Assembly (NCBI GenBank): GCA_963514095.1
Contig: OY741287.1
Coordinates: forward strand, 12,110,944 to 12,174,943
Origin: Eutrigla gurnardus
Taxonomy: Eukaryota; Chordata; Actinopteri; Perciformes; Triglidae
Length of the DNA stretch: 64,000 bases
Direction of reading: 5' to 3'
Position numbers and translations under genes: made by a program. Shown piece by piece: positions 50,265-63,432 of the stretch. The notes beneath the pieces are model-generated. The model worked only from the letters and a program-made list of their open reading frames with translations, did not search any database and was not told where the DNA came from. Every line of letters begins with the position of its first letter. The stretch's first letter is position 1.

Positions 50265-50405
50265 GTCGTCTACATTGCATGCATTATGACTTCGAAAAAC
50301 GATTACCAAAGCTGGGTTACGGTAAAGATTTATAAGCAATTAAGGTAGAAACATTTTGAAAATGCAGACAACTCAACCCAAGCGCTTGAATCCTTATAAT
50401 ATCCT

Positions 50406-50409
<4 letters not shown>

Positions 50410-50463
<54 letters not shown>

Positions 50464-50470
50464 ATATTAT
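50410..50470. repeat. TA microsatellite
   Basis: About 25 TA units, then ATT-rich sequence. Confidence 0.9.
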
Positions 50471-50484
50471 TATTTATAATATAT

Positions 50485-50646
50485 AATATTGGCCCTGCGA
50501 TGGACTGGCGACCTGTCCAGGGTGTACCCTGCCTTCGCCCAATGACAGCTGGGATCGGCTCCAGCCCCCCCGCGACCCTGAATACAGGATAAGCGGTAGA
50601 CGATGGATGGATGGATGGATGGATGGATGGATGGATGGATGGATAT
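50485..50646 (+). mobile_element. Common fish LINE/SINE 3' tail with ATGG repeat
   Basis: GCGATGGACTGGCGACCTGT...GGATCGGCTCCAGC followed by (ATGG)n is a very widespread fish retroposon tail, as I recall. Only the tail is present. Confidence 0.65.
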
Positions 50647-51767
50647 ATATAATATTGTAAGCCTCAGTATGACGATATTATGATATCAGCGTGTATATGC
50701 GTTTAATTTTCAAGATTTCTCCGTCGATCATTATTGATTATTATTAGGTTTGTGGTGCTGCGTCACAGGGGGAAACATTACCTCTACTTTAATGTCTTAT
50801 GTTATACTAACAGTAATCATAATCACTATTTATTAAGCTCAACAAAAGTGGAACACAGATGTGTGCGGAAACTCGTTTGGTTAGTTTCATGGTTGTTTCG
50901 TCAAAAAGTCACAAGGTGGAGCTGCTGAGTTCATGATGCGCTGGATCTACGCTGCCGACTGAAAACGCGTCATTCGCCTTGAACGTCATCCATCTTTAGA
51001 GGTAAGTACACCTTCATCTTTTAACATTAAGTACAGTTCAAACTAAACTCTGGTATTAACCAGTCTTGACTCGTGGGGAAGTTTGTGTGAATTGGATTGT
51101 TTCTGCCTGCACCAGTAGTACGAAAACCAACATTAGCAGCACAGCACTGACTGTTCTGACTCGGCTAAAGCTAAGAGCTTAAGCTAACAGCACAGACAAA
51201 GTTACGTTTAACTAGCATTAGCTATGAAGCAAAATAAAGTGAACACATGGTTAAAGTCTGCCAATGTATGATGAATTGTGGCTCTCAGCAAGTTAGGTTC
51301 AACCATCAACCATAATCTTTACCGTAGGCAAATCATATTTTATTATGACATTACAAGAAACTCCTACATTTTCTTTGATATCTTATTATGTTTTTATTTA
51401 TAGTAGTTGTTTCTCACACATTTATATAACATAAAACATCCTGGATATCAAAAAGACAGTAATGTTGCCAACGCTAATGTCAGGAAATAATTTGATATTT
51501 TGGATGAAATACAATATCTATAGGAACCTGACATGTCTTTGTTAAGCCCACTATGAGGCTAATATGATCCTATATTTGCAATCAGTGATTAATATCAACC
51601 TTATTTTTCGCATATTTTCTTTCTGTCTATCTTTAAATCATATGAATTGAAACAGTAAACTCGTTTTTTCTTGAGATACTATGGTCTACATGAATAATAG
51701 TGTAATAACCTGACCCTGTATGCATGGTCTAGTGATATAGGCTAATGTTGTTTGTTTACCTTTTCAG
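50647..51767. other. Upstream region and first intron of the 51.8-57.5 kb gene
   Basis: A likely first exon ends at 51001 with AGAG and GTAAGT. Its last codons (ERHPSLE, open back to a TGA at 50959) join in frame to the exon at 51768, but no in-frame ATG is present. The rest is AT-rich intron. Confidence 0.45.
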
Positions 51768-54700
51768 CACAATGCCAGGATCGACAATGAAAGCTTGTCA
51801 TATTTAGTCACGGAGACAGAAGAGGGGAGCATTCAGTCTATCCACACTCTGTATGAGAGAATCTTGAAAGGTTAGTCCATAGAATGCTTTATTGGTGCTT
51901 TTTTATTCATATTCCATATAATTTTACCGTCTGCATCACTGATTCATCACAAGCTATTTCAGACCACCCGTACAGAGGGGTTAAACTTGCATGAGTCGTG
52001 CATGTATTGTCTGAGCCCTGTTTTGTGCATATGTAGCATTTATACATGAATCCCCTGATTTATATCATCTTCAAGGAACCAAAGAAGACCTGCTCAGTAC
52101 CTTCTGGAGTGATGGAAATATCATGCCAACACTGTATACTGCTATTGTTCCTGCTTTTCTTTCCTCTTGTAACAGTTTTTTCTTCTACGCTCCCTCGTTC
52201 TTAGTTACAGGGTTAGAAATATTTAGAATTGTGATGATGTTCATCTCCACTCACTCATATAGGTTATGTTAGGACTTCACAGTCACCTGAACACACAATG
52301 GATGCAAAAGAAAGCAAAATATCTAGGAATTGTTTGTGGGAACCATTAGCTTAGATTTGTTGATGCATTGGTTCACAATCTCAGTTATCAATCTGTCATG
52401 TTTCAATGACATCCTTATTGAGCTGACAAGTGTCTTTGTATGGTGAACTTAAAATGAGAGGACCTGGGTAAATTATGGTCAGACTCGTTATTTGAGTCAA
52501 GGACAAATGGTAAAATGAAGAACAATCACAACAATCAGATCTACAACTTGTTCCATGACAACAGACTGACTCAAATGTTGGGCTCCAATGCATTAACACA
52601 TTGGCTTTCTATTTTGATATATCACACAGTAGTTCTACATTTGAGCACCCTGCAGGTGTATGAAGAATATGAAAATAAGAAGTCCGTATGTGTTTGTCCT
52701 GTTGCATGTGTAAAAGGGCATAATCTGTTTGTAGGTATGTAATGTCTGTTTTTGGCACTTATGAATAGGCAATGATGCAACAAATGTTGTCAAATGACTC
52801 CGTATCAGTTGTTTCCTGCAGCATAAAGGAGCAAGATAAAGGCGAATGCTCAAACAATGAGGTGTAGGTGAAGATGTTCAACTCTGCTTACAAATGGTAC
52901 CTGAGAAAGCCTATCACTGCAAATAGTTTTCAACTGAGTGCACTTGAATAGTTGTAACTGCTATAAATTAGTGTATATGTTTTATAAAACACAAGCAAGA
53001 TACTGTATGTATAATAGTAACAATTTAAAGAATATTTGTTATAACTGCTTGCCCGCTGATGCAATTGCAGTCCACACATCTCTAATGTATGATGATAATA
53101 ATACAGAATGAAGGACAATGAAGATAACTCTTTTCCAAACAGTGATCGTTAAAAGGGAGACAGGGGTTGCAGCCTTGTCCCCGGGGGACCCAGAGGGACA
53201 AAGGGACCCTGCTGAGCCCTCTCTGCATCCTCAGGCTGTGGATGGGGCCTTCACCACAGAGGAGGATGGGACTGTTATTTGAACTTGAACACCTTGTGGT
53301 AAGAAGGACTGCATGACAAATGTGTTACTGTAAAACACTTTGAGTCCACTTCAGAGGACTGTGGAAGAAATTCTTCTTGAATGTTGAGAGTTTCTAATTC
53401 TCTTCTTCATGCTGCATGGAGAGAAGACCCGTATGGTGCTGACGCTCTGCCGGGCTTTTAGCGTGTCTTGTCTTATATCCTGACTGCCTCACAGCTTAAA
53501 CACAGGGAAGAGGGTTGGAAGCACAAATCCTAGGATTGTGATTATGTTCCGCTTCTCTTAGGCCTGGAAGTAAAAAGCACTGGATGTAATACAAGCTTGC
53601 AATGAAACGTGACCTACATTTATACGACTTGCAACAACAGGACAACATTATCCTTTTGAAAACAACATTTGAACTTTACAACATAAAGATCTATTAGTAC
53701 ATTATTACATGAGTACTCAGTAGTTATTGGTTGGATGACACCCATCTTGGAACTAAAACCTTCAACTATACACTGCATCTTTCAAGGTTGTTAAGTTATC
53801 GCTGTGACAAAATGTGTCCATAGACAAAGAAACACCTGGTAAAGACTAATGAAGTGAAAACAATACCAGCCACTCGCCTCAGTGCTGGTCATTCTTTAAC
53901 AGTGGGCAATAGCATGTTTCTCATGGAACATGCTCATAAGACACTATGGTGGAATTCATTAGTATAGGAAACAAATAATGATTTAGGAATACTAAATGAG
54001 AGTAAAATACTAGCAGATGTTTTGCTAGATGTCAGATATACGCAGCAGATAATCACTCTAATGACAGACTGAAAAAATAGAGAAATGGGCTGAAATGCTT
54101 ATTTCAACAGCTGAAGGGTGTCCTTAGTCTTTATGGTACGAAATCTCTCCACACTGACAATGCAAAGGAAAAGACAATTTGGGGCAAGTGACAGAGACCA
54201 TTGCATCAATTTACCAGAATGAATGGTGTAAAGCCTAAAGATGTATGACATTGCATAGTCTCTGACTGGCCTAAGTCTCTCTTTGGAGGTAGGTTTGAAT
54301 GCTCATGCAAACTGGCCACTTAGGTACCCAGCGATAAAAGGTTAAGCCTGTGGACCACTGAATAATCACTCATTCTTTAGATGATTTTCCTGTATGTTTA
54401 CAAGTTTAATCTCCACTAACTTTCACATAACATCCTGTAATCCAGTTCATTTTCTTTACTCTTTCCGTCTTTGTTTATTCTATTTTTCCCAAACCCAAGG
54501 AAGAAATATTTTGTGTCAAAATGTTTTCTAAGAAATATATACTATATGCTGTAGGGAAGTCCTTAACCAATCTCAAAGATCGGTATGAGAGCTGATCTAG
54601 CATCTGTATTGGCAGATACTCAATATTATACAATTGTGAAGAAACTTGATAGGGTCACTACACTAGTCCCTGCCATGTCTGTTTTGGCACTTATGAATAG

Positions 54701-57464
54701 GCAATGATGCAAAAAATGTTGAATGCCTCAGTATCAGTTGATTATTCTCTTTTGCCCCACTGTACACTCGACCCTGCGCCTGCACCCTCTACCTCCTTCT
54801 CACTTGGACCTCCACGACCCTCTACTTCATCCCCACCCCCCATAACCAAGCCCCCTCCCCCTAAGCTGTGCTCTACACGAAAGCAAACGGGTAAGACTTC
54901 ATGAAAAATACCTGCAAGACACAAGATACTTTGTGGACTAGAATGTGTGCCCAGTATTGTCTTTTCCTATATATGGATGGTGCACCTGATGATACAACAA
55001 AGAATAATCCAGAGCCGGTTTTACCAGGTTTCATACATGATTAACGGAAGTTTGAGTTCGTAATAAAGAGGGCATTATAATTATTTTGGATCTTGTTTTT
55101 GTGAATATTTTAGCCATAACAACTTGAGACTTAAGTTTTTGTCACCCTTACATGATACAGTAAAATGTCTTAACTGTTTTATTTATTGTTTATTTTCTCT
55201 ATCCCCACCGTACACTAGAGCCTGTGCCTGCACCCAATGTCGTGTCCCAAACCCCTCCTGAACCAACTCCCCTACCCTCTGCTTCGCCCCTCCACCTAAG
55301 CTGTGCTCTGCACTCAAGCAAACGGGTAAGACTTCATGAAAAATACCTGCAAGAGACAAGGGACGTTCCAGGGATTGTGTGAAACAACTCTTCTGGCGGT
55401 GCAGTTTTGGCATAAAATCATGCCTACACCTCCCACTCAGACCACGTCTAAATGCAAAAGCTGTGTTTGTTAGCTGTTATTAGTGTGGCTGGATCCCCCC
55501 TGTTAGTCCCTTGGTGAAGTTAGTGTAATGGAGCCTCATTGTGGACTCTTTGCTATTTGGCATGCACTGTTCTTAAAGGGAATGTGATGAGTTGATGTGA
55601 TTGATTGCTAAATTCTTTTCATTATCATTTCCATTGAAAACTATATTAAAGTACAAACACACCTCTAAACACCTCGATTAATTGGTCAGCTATATTTGAA
55701 AGTATAGTTTGCCACTGACCTAGGGGAAACACATTCAATAGATCAAAAACTACAACAAAAGTCATCATTTGACTTCTGAATTAAACCATTTTACACCAAT
55801 TGATGTAAAGCAGCCTTGAGAGTTAAATAGTATAACCTTGAATAAACATTTAATAACCTCCTTTTATGTGTTGTGTCCTAACCATTTTCTTTATTTGCCC
55901 CTCACCTCCCCAGGTCGTAGAAAAAGACCCAAGCCAGTCAACCCAGCAGGTAATATTGCATCTGTATTACGTATATTTTATTTTTTTCTGATATCCATCA
56001 CTTTTTCACTCAAGATAAGCCAAATCTAGATGTGGTATTTTGCCTTAATGTGATTCAGTTAATGATATGCTGGCAACATTTTCCATTATTGATAAGGTTT
56101 GTTATTATATGTGTCTTTGAAAAATCCTGACTATTCCAACTTGTATAAGTGCAGATTCAAGCTGAGAGAGGTCATGTAGAAAGACTCTGTTGTGATAAAC
56201 ACAAATCATCACAGTGGTACCTCACCCCCCATGTCTTTGCACAGTGACATGAAATTCATTTCACAGGCACACCCAGTATGTAAATCCTCATGCAAACTCT
56301 CCTAATACTCTTTTCTGTCTAACTTAAATGGGCTTCCTTTCATTTTCAGACTGTGAATTCCATTCCACCATGGATAACTTCCCATATTCCAGAATCGTGT
56401 CACGAAGGACTGGAAATGTAAGTTGTTTTTGTTTTGAATTGAATACTGTACATTTCTGTCTAGCAGTACAGGGAGGAGCAAGATGTATTATGAATACAGT
56501 ATGTTACCGTAAATATGGGAAAACATTGAACTGGGTACATCTGTGGACTCCATGCTTACAGTGCAACAACCACTGTGCTGAAAGAATAGAGAATGGCAGA
56601 ATATTTTGTACTAAAATGTCAAGATTGGTTTGACTTAACCTGAAAAAAGTTACTCTTTGATGTTTAATTCAATTGATTCATGTTCACATTCCTGAACCAG
56701 ACTGGAAATACAGTGAATGCAGTCTATAATGTCAGCTGTTATGATTGTTATAATACCTGTTATAATTGCTTATGATTTTTTTGTCTGATGCATTTTGGCT
56801 ATTGGCTATTTTTCAGGGAATAAGGGAAGTGAAAGTGAAGTGGGTGCCATGCCCTCAATGGTATGTATGTAGCTTCATCATACACATCATTTTGTACTGA
56901 CCTGTTCTATGCAGGGTAGCTGTGAACGTATACAGGATCCAAGTATAGTTCAGTGCAAAGTTCATAAACACTGGACACCAGACCTATAGCCATTTTTTTA
57001 TTTTTAAAGAATGACATTCCTCTTACAATCTGATGGATGGATGGTTAAATGCACTGCATTTATGTAGCTCTTTTTTAGTCTTTGCAATGACTCAAAGCGG
57101 CATTCACCCATTTACTCATATAATCATACACTGGTGGCAGAGGATACCATGCAAGGTGCCACTAGACTGATAACCATCCACATACACACACAAACACAGT
57201 TTAGGGTGTCCTGCCAAAGATGCTTTGCTTTTTCTGCTTGATTACCAGTTCATTCTCTGATTACTGAGTGAAAACAGGACATCCAAATAACCCAATGAAT
57301 GCCACTCATGTTTCTGTGCATATGTCAATACATGGAAGTCATTTATGATATCTTGACACTGAATCAACTCGTACTAAAAAGAATTTCCCTATTTTCCATC
57401 TTTTCTTTCTTGTAGCAACCTGAGATGGGCCGATTCATGGGTGACACAAGATGACCTCACTTAG
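51768..57464 (+). CDS. Unidentified multi-exon gene ending in a chromodomain-like segment
   Basis: The exons that fit are 51768-51870 (phase 0 to 1), 53143 onward (phase 1, but its frame runs to a TGA at 53280), 54771-54890 (1-1), 55914-55949 (1-1), 56350-56417 (1 to 0), 56817-56860 (0 to 2) and 57416-57464 (to TAG). The first reads NARIDNESLSYLVTETEEGS; the 54.8-kb exon is proline-rich and ends TRKQTG; then GRRKRPKPVNPA. The last three exons make FPYSRIVSRRTGNGIREVKV, then KWVPCPQCNLRWADSWVTQD. This resembles a chromodomain (Y-RI--RR---G-REV-VKW---W) with an inserted CxxC. ATTAAA follows at 57525. The start codon was not found, the 54.8-kb exon lacks an AG acceptor at its homologous start, and the 53.1-kb exon may end an alternative transcript. 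Function unknown. Confidence 0.5.
54771..54890 (+). CDS. Proline-rich exon, copy A (acceptor lost)
   Basis: 120 bp, phase 1-1, frame intact, GTAAGA donor. At the position homologous to the acceptor of copy B it has CACTCG in place of CACTAG, so a nearby alternative acceptor (TATCAG at 54731-54736) would be needed. Confidence 0.5.
55219..55325 (+). pseudogene. Proline-rich exon, copy B (frame lost)
   Basis: A duplicate of 54771-54890, about 435 bp downstream, sharing TAAGCTGTGCTCT and the donor region with AAGACTTCATGAAAAATACC. It has a good TAG acceptor, but its 107-bp length breaks the 1-1 phase. Confidence 0.55.
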
Positions 57465-57524
57465 ATGTCAAAGACCTTCCTTTAATGTGTTCTTTATTTT
57501 GTAATGTTCTGGTTTGTTTTTGTC

Positions 57525-57530
57525 ATTAAA
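57525..57530 (+). terminator. ATTAAA polyadenylation signal
   Basis: The hexamer lies 60 bases after the TAG at 57462-57464 and is followed by a T/G-rich stretch. Confidence 0.55.
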
Positions 57531-57545
57531 GTTATGTTGCTGCAG

Positions 57546-59959
57546 GCTCATCTCTCTGCTTGAGTTCTTACCTTAGTAAGTGAAGAACATGGTTTAAAAC
57601 AATGTAGGTGACACAACACTTATTTACCTACTGAAAAAGATTGCCTTAATCTCGATCATCTCATATCATCCTGTCAGTCAGGGGAAGGGAATACAGTGGC
57701 TCTAAACGTCCATACCGAGTTAATGGGAAAACATTCATATCAAAAATGATGTTGTTAATGGGGGGGAAATGGGTTTAAACTGGTCCAAAATGAGAAGCAT
57801 GATTGTGCATAGGCCAGTCATCATTATATTAAACATATTTGGCCACTCAATACCCCTAAAAACATGTTTTTCTGATTGTATCCAAGTTGGCCCTGAAAAG
57901 GGTGCGAGAAACTCCACCTGAAAGGGGCTGGCTCGGAGCAATATGAACATTAAACTTTGTCGTAGGAAAACAGTGAAGACATCATTGGAAAGGTCTTGGC
58001 CTGGAGAGTAACATATATCAGTATGAGAACTGTGTGAGGTTCCTGCTCCTCAGGAGTGACCTTTGAACCTTGAAATTGAGACACTTATGAAGGCTTACAG
58101 GAAAGCAACACAATGTGCTACAAACATGGGGTCAACCATTTTGGAAAGATCTTGACCTCTACTACCATAATCGAGGGTAATCCAACAGGGGGGGCCACTG
58201 TGTGGGGCCAAAACCAGGAAAAAACACAATTTCGCCCTCTAAATAAAAAGAAAGATCAAATCTGAACAGAAATATGTGTTTTCCACCTTCAAAAAGCTCT
58301 GGAGAGCCTCCACGCATCCTTGTTATCTTGTCACATAATAGGGAAAAGACAATAGAACTACAAAACATGTGTCGCAACACACGTCAGCATATTGCAACTC
58401 TGTACAAATTGTAGTTCTTCAAGCATTCTTCCGGGTTAGGGTTAGGTTTGTGACATTAGGGTTAAGAAAACATCTATCGGGCCGTTTTTCAACAGAAAAA
58501 GTCAAACCATATCATAAATGTTTATATTTTGTGAAATTTTATGAGATAAAAACATTAATACAAACATTTAATAGTGCTATTTAACACTTACTCCAGTCCG
58601 TTTGGCTCCGTTTCACCGACTACAGGGGGTATGTTCAAAGGCAAAACTGATTCAGCAACGTTTGAAATCAGAACTTTCGGGGCTCGTGACTTGGATCTAT
58701 TTTTGTTGCTGTGGAGTGATAATGTGGTTTAAAGTTTGTGTAAATATAATGTGGCTTCCTAACGAGACGATGCACCACACAGCTCAATTTATCAGATCGA
58801 TTAATAACAAACGTTTGTTAGCTAAACGTTGCAGCTAGTGAACATACCCCAAGAGCGGTGGACAGCACCATAGAATAGTATGAATATGGCGCTGACGGTA
58901 GAGAGCAATGAGACAATAGAAATTAATAGGGCATGTGTCCCCATTTCTCATGTAGCCTGTGAGCTTCATTTTCCTTTTTAATGTGCAAATAAACTCAAAC
59001 TTTAGATGTTTTTAAATCAAACAATATTTCTATCTTTCTAAATTAAGTGTCCTCATGGCAGGAATGATGAGGCATGAATGACTATTAATATTAGTTATTT
59101 ATATTTAATGTAACCCATGAAGAGACAATAAATAAACATTCAAAAAAAAGAGGTGGACAAAGTACACAACTCCATTGAATTGAGTCAAAGCATAGATACA
59201 TACTACATACTGTACATCTGGTCAACATGTATTTGTGTTCCAAGTGCTTGTTTGTAAGTATTCAAGCATTCTTTAATGTGTTGTTGCCACAATGCATTTG
59301 CAAAACCTAATGACTCAGACGATCCATTGAATGCACTGACTTCCTTGTAGAACCTAACAATAAAGCTGAGGACTTTGTAGCATATGCTACAAAGTGTGTG
59401 TGCCGTAAACAGAGCAAAGATTTCAAACAATATGAATCTTTCTTCATTTCAGAAATCTCAGCTGTGAAGAGATAAAGCCATACAGACATGCTTTAGTGAG
59501 GAATCTTCATCCAAGTTCCAATCAAACTTTTCCAAAAAAAAAAAAAAAGAATGCAGCAAGCATTTAAACTTGACTGCCAGTGTAGACGTAGTTAACATGA
59601 TCGGTAATTTTCTTGTGACAAACAGTTTATTGCCTATTCTTAGAAAAGAAAAGAAAATTCATCCACTGATTTCCAAACAGGCTCAAAGTACCATGAACCT
59701 ACATAGACATGTCATGGAGTCAAAAGTACATTCAGGGTCTACAGTAAGTATTCAAGTCAATATACAGAGTTATGGTCCATCCTTGACTGGGATAGACCGG
59801 GTGTTGGGATTGAACCAGCAAACCAAAACAAATAAACAATAAACATTCAACAAGATCACAGGCAGTGACACTACAGCATTATGCAGAATATCAAACATTT
59901 GCTGTAAATATTGGAAATGTGATTTTTTGGAGTGATTTGATCTCAAGATGCATTAAAGG
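57546..59959. other. No gene seen
   Basis: Mostly unique-looking AT-rich sequence. A run at 59535-59550 is poly-A. Short frames such as 58162-58380 (minus) have no supporting signals. Confidence 0.4.
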
Positions 59960-59980
59960 TGCATCAGGTCAGCTGGCAAG

Positions 59981-61368
59981 ATGGCGCCAGTGTGTGTGGC
60001 CTGCCGTCTGTCACTGTCACTACCAATGCTGTGTGTGTTTATGCTGTTTGTTTCGTTTCTTGCTTTGAATGTCGACTCCCTACTGGTGTATGATCGCCTA
60101 ACTCTGCTGGGTCTTCGACTTTCTACCGAAATCGAATTGGATTATGGTGGACGTGAAACTTTGCCCCCGCTGTTGGCGAGGGTCCCGGCTCACCTTTGCC
60201 GCGTCCCGGCTCCACCTCCTTGGCGTAAGCGCCCCCGCCGCCGGGGAAAACGCAGCGGCCGGCTGGTGAAGCTAAAGGCCCGTCTCGCAAGCTTTTCTAC
60301 GCCCTAGAGATGGGCAAATGAAGCCTCGTGAAGCTTTTGAGGCTTCTTCCTGATTGTACCGAAAAAAGATTCGAAGCTTCAAAGCTTCACAGAAAGACCC
60401 TACCAGTGACATCTAGTGGTCAGCTGCAGTTATAGCAGCAATGAACCTCCAAATGATTCACACATCATTGCTTCCAGTTCCAACACAAAAGCAATAAAGT
60501 CATTATTAAGCAGTTGTGTCTTCATTCTAAGAATCATTGTTCACACATACACAACAAAGTGTTACTATATAATGTCAATTGACTAATAAAATGTTAAATG
60601 TGTTGTCCTGTTACTACCTGTAATTACTTGAAACATGTGTTTTGGAGGTGTGACTGAGTTTTGATGCAATTCAGTGGAAACCACTTGTGGTGGGACATCC
60701 CAGGATTTGGATCATAAACTGATTATCATTAAGAACATGATTGTGATGTAACACATAATATGAAAAGATTCAAATGCAACATTGTAGAGGTACTTTTGTG
60801 AATATGTGGGATTGTGCTTGTGCTACAGTGTCAAAATGAAGTGATTACGTGCATAAGGGGGATGTGTTGTTGTGTTGATGTTTATGCTTGTGCAACACTT
60901 TATTACAAGTTTTTATTTAAAAACAAAATCTCGTTATAACGAATGAAGGCGCGCCAAAACTTCGAATCAGTCACCTCATTTCCGGTGGTTCGTTGTGACG
61001 TATGAAGCGTCAAACGTCATCGGTCACGTGATCGCGGAGATTTGATACAAGCCTCGACACAGCGTTTCGAACCAGCCTGCTTCAATAGAGTGAAGCAGGC
61101 TTCGGAGTCTCGGTGTCAAACGTCCCATCTCTACTACGCCGTCTTGGTCTGAGATTGGAGCCGTGCCTGGCCTCGTTATTCCCCGACGCTCGCTGGACCC
61201 TGTCGATGCCTGGCTGGACCTGTCATCGGACCGGAAGAGGTGTTCCAGCCCCGCGGACCCTGCTTTCCTCGCCCCCGCTGTCGCGGGATGAACCACCGCA
61301 ACCTGCGGCCCCTGTGTCGGGCTCCCAGGACAGCCACCGCCGCGGACCCGCCGGCTCCTGCCAGGATT
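59981..61368 (+). pseudogene. L2 N-terminal region, split
   Basis: Left part 59981-60304 reads MAPVCVACRLSLSLPMLCVF, then LNVDSLLVYDRLTLLGLRLS and a basic KRPRRRGKRSGRLVKLKARL stretch. After the hAT insertion it resumes at about 61142 (SWSEIGAVPGLVIPRRSLDP) and runs, with a stop near 61288, into the endonuclease. Confidence 0.6.
60305..61133. mobile_element. Non-autonomous hAT element inside the L2
   Basis: The ends are TAGAGATGGG and CCCATCTCTA. The flanks CTACGCCC (60297-60304) and CTACGCCG (61134-61141) match at seven of eight positions. Subterminal GAAGCTT/AAGCTTC repeats occur near the left end. No transposase. Confidence 0.85.
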
Positions 61369-63231
61369 GGCCTGGTAAATGCTAGGTCGCTAGCGAACAA
61401 AACTTTTGTCTTGAAGGACTTCTTCACGTCCCGAGGATTGGATTTCCTCTGTGTGACTGAGACATGGCTGAATGTTGGTGAGACCAGCGCTTTCACTGAA
61501 CTTTTACCGCAGGATTGCTGCTATTTTAACTCCCCGCGGACGTCGGGCCGAGGAGGAGGAATAGCGACTGCCTACAAGAGTCATTATAAATGTAAGCAAT
61601 TTTTACTTTTCCTCTTTCTCCAGCTTTGAACTGAGTTTATTTGAGCTGGGTCGCCCTCACACAGTGTTGTGTGCTGTGGTTTATCGGCCTCCCAAGTACA
61701 ATAAGGACTTTTTAAATGACTTTTCTGATTTCCTGGCTGAAATCATGCCTAAATATGACCATGTTCTTATTGTTGGGGATTTTAATGTTCATGTGTGTTG
61801 TCCTGATAAGCCAATGGCAAAGGACTTTTTAAACCTCATTGATTCTTTTAATCTTGTGCAATCTGTGTCTGGTCCCACACAAGAATGCGGACACACACTT
61901 GATCTTGTCTTATCATATGGTTTGCCCGTTCTTAACCTAGAGATATGTGACGCAGTGTTTTCGGACCATATGCCTGTATTGTTTGAGGCTCCTTTTGCCT
62001 GCAATACATTTAAACCTGGCGCTGCTGCTCGGAGCTGTCGCATTATTAACCCTTCCACTGCTGTTCAGTTCTCGGCCGCTTTCAATCAGAACTCGATCAT
62101 TCCTCAGTCTGTGTGCAGTACAGAGGAGCTTAGCTCATGGTTTCACTCCACCTGCCAAACTGTATTAGACACTGTGGCTCCATTAAAAACCAGGCAGCCT
62201 AAAACTAAATCTGAGCCCTGGCTAAATGACAGTACTCAGGCTGATCGAACCTTCTGTGTCAGCCTTGGTGACTCTGTATCCTCCTCTGCTCCTCTCTCGT
62301 CTGGAGTCCCACAGGGCTCAGTTCTTGGCCCTCTCCTCTTCTCTCTCTATCTGCTCCCGCTTGGTTCCGAAGCACGGCATTTTATTCCACTGTTATGCGG
62401 ACGACAGTCAGATTTATGTGCCTCTTAAAAAGAAAGATGGCTACGATGTCAGGCTGCTACTTAAGTGTCTCGAGGATATAAAGGCCTGGATGTCAATTAA
62501 CTTTTTAAATTTTAATGACAAAAAGACGGAAGTGATGGTTTTTGGTGGCACGACTGGGACCCCCCCCCCCTGTAGATCTGGGTTCCTTGGCCCAGTATGT
62601 CAAACAAAGCATCACAGACCTAGGGGTGAAAGTGGACCCTGAGCTTAAGCTCAACAGTCAGATCAAGGCTGTTGTCAAATCTAGCTTTTTTCATTTGAGG
62701 CAGTTGGCCAAAATAAAGTCAATTCTATCAAGGCAGCACTTCGAGACTGTAATCCACACCTTTGTTACCACTCGGCTGGACTACTGCAATGCACTGTATG
62801 TGGGGGTTAGTGGGTCCTCCATTGCCCGTCTCCAGATGGTACAAAATGCAGCTGCACGTCTTTTAACTGGCACACGTAAACACGAACACATTTCCCCCAT
62901 TTTAGCCTCACTCCACTGGCTGCCTATTCCTTTTAGGATCCATTTTAAAATTATTTTATTTGCTTTTAAATCCCTAAATGGTCTTGCCCCGCCCTACCTC
63001 TCTGAGCTTCTACACCCTCATACACCCGCCCGGTCTCTCAGGTCAGCTGATCAGCTGCTCCTGAGTGTGCCTAGAACTAAGCGGAAGCTCAGAGGGGACC
63101 GTGCCTTTGCTGTGTCGGCTCCTAAATTATGGAATATTCTGCCTCAGCACATTAAACAGGCCCCTTCTCTGTCTTTTTTTAAATCTCTTCTTAAAACCCA
63201 TCTCTTCTCCTTGGCCTTTGGCACCCAGTAA
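61340..63231 (+). pseudogene. L2 endonuclease-reverse transcriptase, deleted and frameshifted
   Basis: Endonuclease motifs: LVNARSLANK near 61373, TETWLNVG near 61461, YRPPKYNKD near 61682, VGDFNVHV near 61776 and SDHMPVL near 61961. After EPWLNDSTQ (about 62230) the frame jumps to DRTFCVSLGDSVSS and VPQGSVLGPLLF near 62315. The RT fingers and motif A are therefore deleted. YADD lies at 62394-62405 in another frame, and a shift in the C-run at 62562 leads to the C-terminal part with LDYCNALYVG, QNAAARLLTG, LHWLPIPFRI and WNILPQHIK. Non-functional. Confidence 0.88.
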
Positions 63232-63432
63232 GATGTCGACTTGTCTCCTTGTTTTAAATTTCTTATTTTCATTGCTTTTTATTGTGTGGCCCTTATTATT
63301 TTTATGTCTTTTAATTTTTTTTTTTTTTTTTGTATTTTTATGTAATTTTGGGCTTTTCTTCTGTACAGCACTTTGGTCAACTTTGGTTGTGTAAAGTGCT
63401 TAACAAATAAAGTTGGATTGGATTGGATTGCA

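Larger units (their letters stand above)
59965..63432 (+). mobile_element. L2-type LINE, internally deleted and interrupted by a hAT element
   Basis: It begins near a GCAAGATGGCGCC leader and carries a basic ORF1-like or N-terminal part. Endonuclease and RT parts follow, and it ends in the (ATTGG)n tail at about 63413-63430. The gene order and signatures match fish L2/Maui elements. Several frame changes and a deletion make it inactive. Confidence 0.85.
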
